From Mugil cephalus (Eukaryota; Chordata; Actinopteri; Mugiliformes; Mugilidae): a DNA stretch of 64,000 nucleotides. The stretch spans positions 6,996,001 through 7,060,000 of the forward strand of contig NC_061772.1 in the NCBI RefSeq assembly GCF_022458985.1, in the 5' to 3' direction. The position numbers were made by a program, and so were the translations under genes. The notes below the pieces were generated by a model. It did no database searches and was not told the DNA's origin. It worked only from the letters and a program-made list of their open reading frames with translations. Shown here piece by piece: positions 48,960 to 64,000 of the stretch; the first letter of the stretch is position 1; every line of letters starts with the position of its first letter.

Positions 48960-49116
48960 GGACTGTCTCCACTCCACATCTCTCCAAGCCGAGCCTACTC
49001 CCTCCTCGCCAGAATAGCCAATGAGTTTCGGCAGAGGAGGAGGGAAAAAAAAAATCAGGCAGTGTGTTATGGCAGCGCATTAAACAAGAGTGTCCAAGAG
49101 TAAAGAAGAACGACAG
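48960..49116 (+). promoter_or_regulatory. cpne7: Candidate CPNE7 promoter and untranslated first exon
   Basis: A CCAAT box at 49018-49022, GC-richer sequence and a donor-like junction (GAACGACAG/GTAGGA, 49116/49117) precede the CPNE7 start exon by 1.3 kb. The likely acceptor for the start exon is CTTCTTTCCCTGAG at 50420, five bases before the ATG. Inferred only from sequence signals. Confidence 0.35.
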
Positions 49117-50425
49117 GTAGGAAGTGAGTTTCTCGTTTTTAACTTGAGCACAGGTAACTGTTTTTGGATGAGGGTTTGAAGTGCGGGCGCTGTTGTGCTT
49201 TTTTTGTCAGCTGCAGGTTTGTCTTGTTGGAAGTGACTAAGATCAGGAAATGACAGACGACAACTATAAGTACGACGCTTTGTAAATAGGGAAACTAAAG
49301 CTAGATCACCGCGTAGCTGTCCTACTGATTTGCAGCGGAGTTCGTTCAATGTGATGTTTTTTTAACGCGCCTTTTAGGAGCGTTTATTGTATCTTCTTTA
49401 TTAAGTTGCCGGGTTAAATCCGGAGTCTTTCGCTCGTGGGCTTTACTTGAGTTTTCCTTCAAAAGATAACACCGTGTTGTGTTTCATAGCTCATTTTCTG
49501 GAGTTAAGTTTCAGATGAACGCTTCTGGGTAACATGTGGTTTCCAGCTGCAAGTGAAAACCTCGGGCGCTGTCCCTGGTACTGAAAGCCAAACACACTTG
49601 TCGGTTTGTCTCATATTGTGACACTTTCAGTAAATTGTGCTGAAATACGATCCCCGCCATAATACTTTTTTTTTTCTAAGGCAGTTAAGATGGGTTAACA
49701 GTTAAGCAAATTCTCGTTGATCCAGGGCACTTGAGCAGGGCGGATGCTCGCCACATTGGATCTTAAACAAAGCAAAGTGCTTTCTTGGCTTATGTTGTTG
49801 TCTGGGTTATAAAATCACTCAGCCATGTGCGTTTTGGATTCCTGATTTCATCAGCTAAGGTTTCACCTATTGTTCATACCTTTAATTCCTCTAAATATAT
49901 TTGTAATATTATATATTTAGTCCTGGATGCAGAATTAAAACAGTCAATTAAGGCAGTATGTAGAAAATAACTACACCAAGCCAATGATTTAGTATTTTTA
50001 TTTTTTTTATTTTTTGTGGAGAGCTCTTTAACTTTGAGCGACTCCCTCCTTTTTTTGTAACTGAGAAATTGAGCGTTTATGGAGGTGGCACTCAGTTTGA
50101 CCATCTATAATGAATCTTTGCAGGAATTTGATCTAGGCTACTAAAAGCAACTTCATGACCTGTCTCTCGTCGCCACCGAGGTGAGATGACATCCCTCACT
50201 GAGGGATAAACTCTGACAGGCAGTGATAATAGCTTGGGTTTGGTTAGTCCCCTGGGACTCAACAAGAATCTCTGTGTTTGTGACATCTGTACCAAGTCAG
50301 AAGGGCCTGTCTCCTGTGAGCGTGCCACGTCTTCACTGAGATCCCTCAGCCGTCTGCTAGATTTTCCTTCATCCTTCGGAGAAACCAGCAGCCTCCCACC
50401 GTACCTCTTCTTTCCCTGAGCCACG

Positions 50426-64000
<13,575 letters not shown>

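Overview
The window is vertebrate nuclear DNA, almost certainly from a ray-finned (teleost) fish. Genes are split into many short exons with GT-AG junctions, introns are AT-rich and full of microsatellites, and decayed Tc1/mariner, hAT-like and Harbinger-like elements of fish type are scattered throughout. All five recognisable protein genes lie on the + strand, and all five have their human counterparts on chromosome 16q (16q22 to 16q24), so this is a compressed conserved-synteny block.

Layout. 1-4863: AT-rich sequence, probably NFAT5 intron or upstream DNA. 4864-17199: twelve coding exons of NFAT5, the tonicity-responsive Rel-family transcription factor, lacking only the first coding exon(s) upstream of the window; a long 3' UTR probably runs to about 21.72 kb. 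22792-29389: complete KARS1 (lysyl-tRNA synthetase), 14 exons for the cytosolic enzyme plus a predicted alternative exon at 23594-23761 that would encode a mitochondrial presequence. 30.5-34.9 kb: intergenic, with transposon remnants. 35101-38300: complete GCSH (glycine cleavage H protein), 5 exons. 40355-44256: complete RPL13 (ribosomal protein eL13) with a TOP-type 5' end and two near-identical C/D box snoRNAs (SNORD68 type) in consecutive introns. 44.3-49 kb: intergenic with mariner remnants. 50426-63778: the first eight coding exons of CPNE7 (copine-7), continuing past the window, whose last two bases are the next splice acceptor.

The genes are not one pathway. KARS1, RPL13 and its snoRNAs belong to the translation machinery, GCSH to mitochondrial glycine breakdown, NFAT5 to osmotic-stress transcription and CPNE7 to calcium/phospholipid signalling.

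Most notable: the predicted 5' splice site of the KARS1 mitochondrial exon lies inside a perfect 16-bp inverted repeat (27-nt loop), so an RNA hairpin could control the cytosolic/mitochondrial isoform ratio. I found no wholly new multi-gene system; this hairpin, the paired snoRNAs and several small mobile elements with visible target duplications are the best leads. Exon limits come from reading frame, splice consensus and similarity to human proteins as I remember them; no alignment was run.
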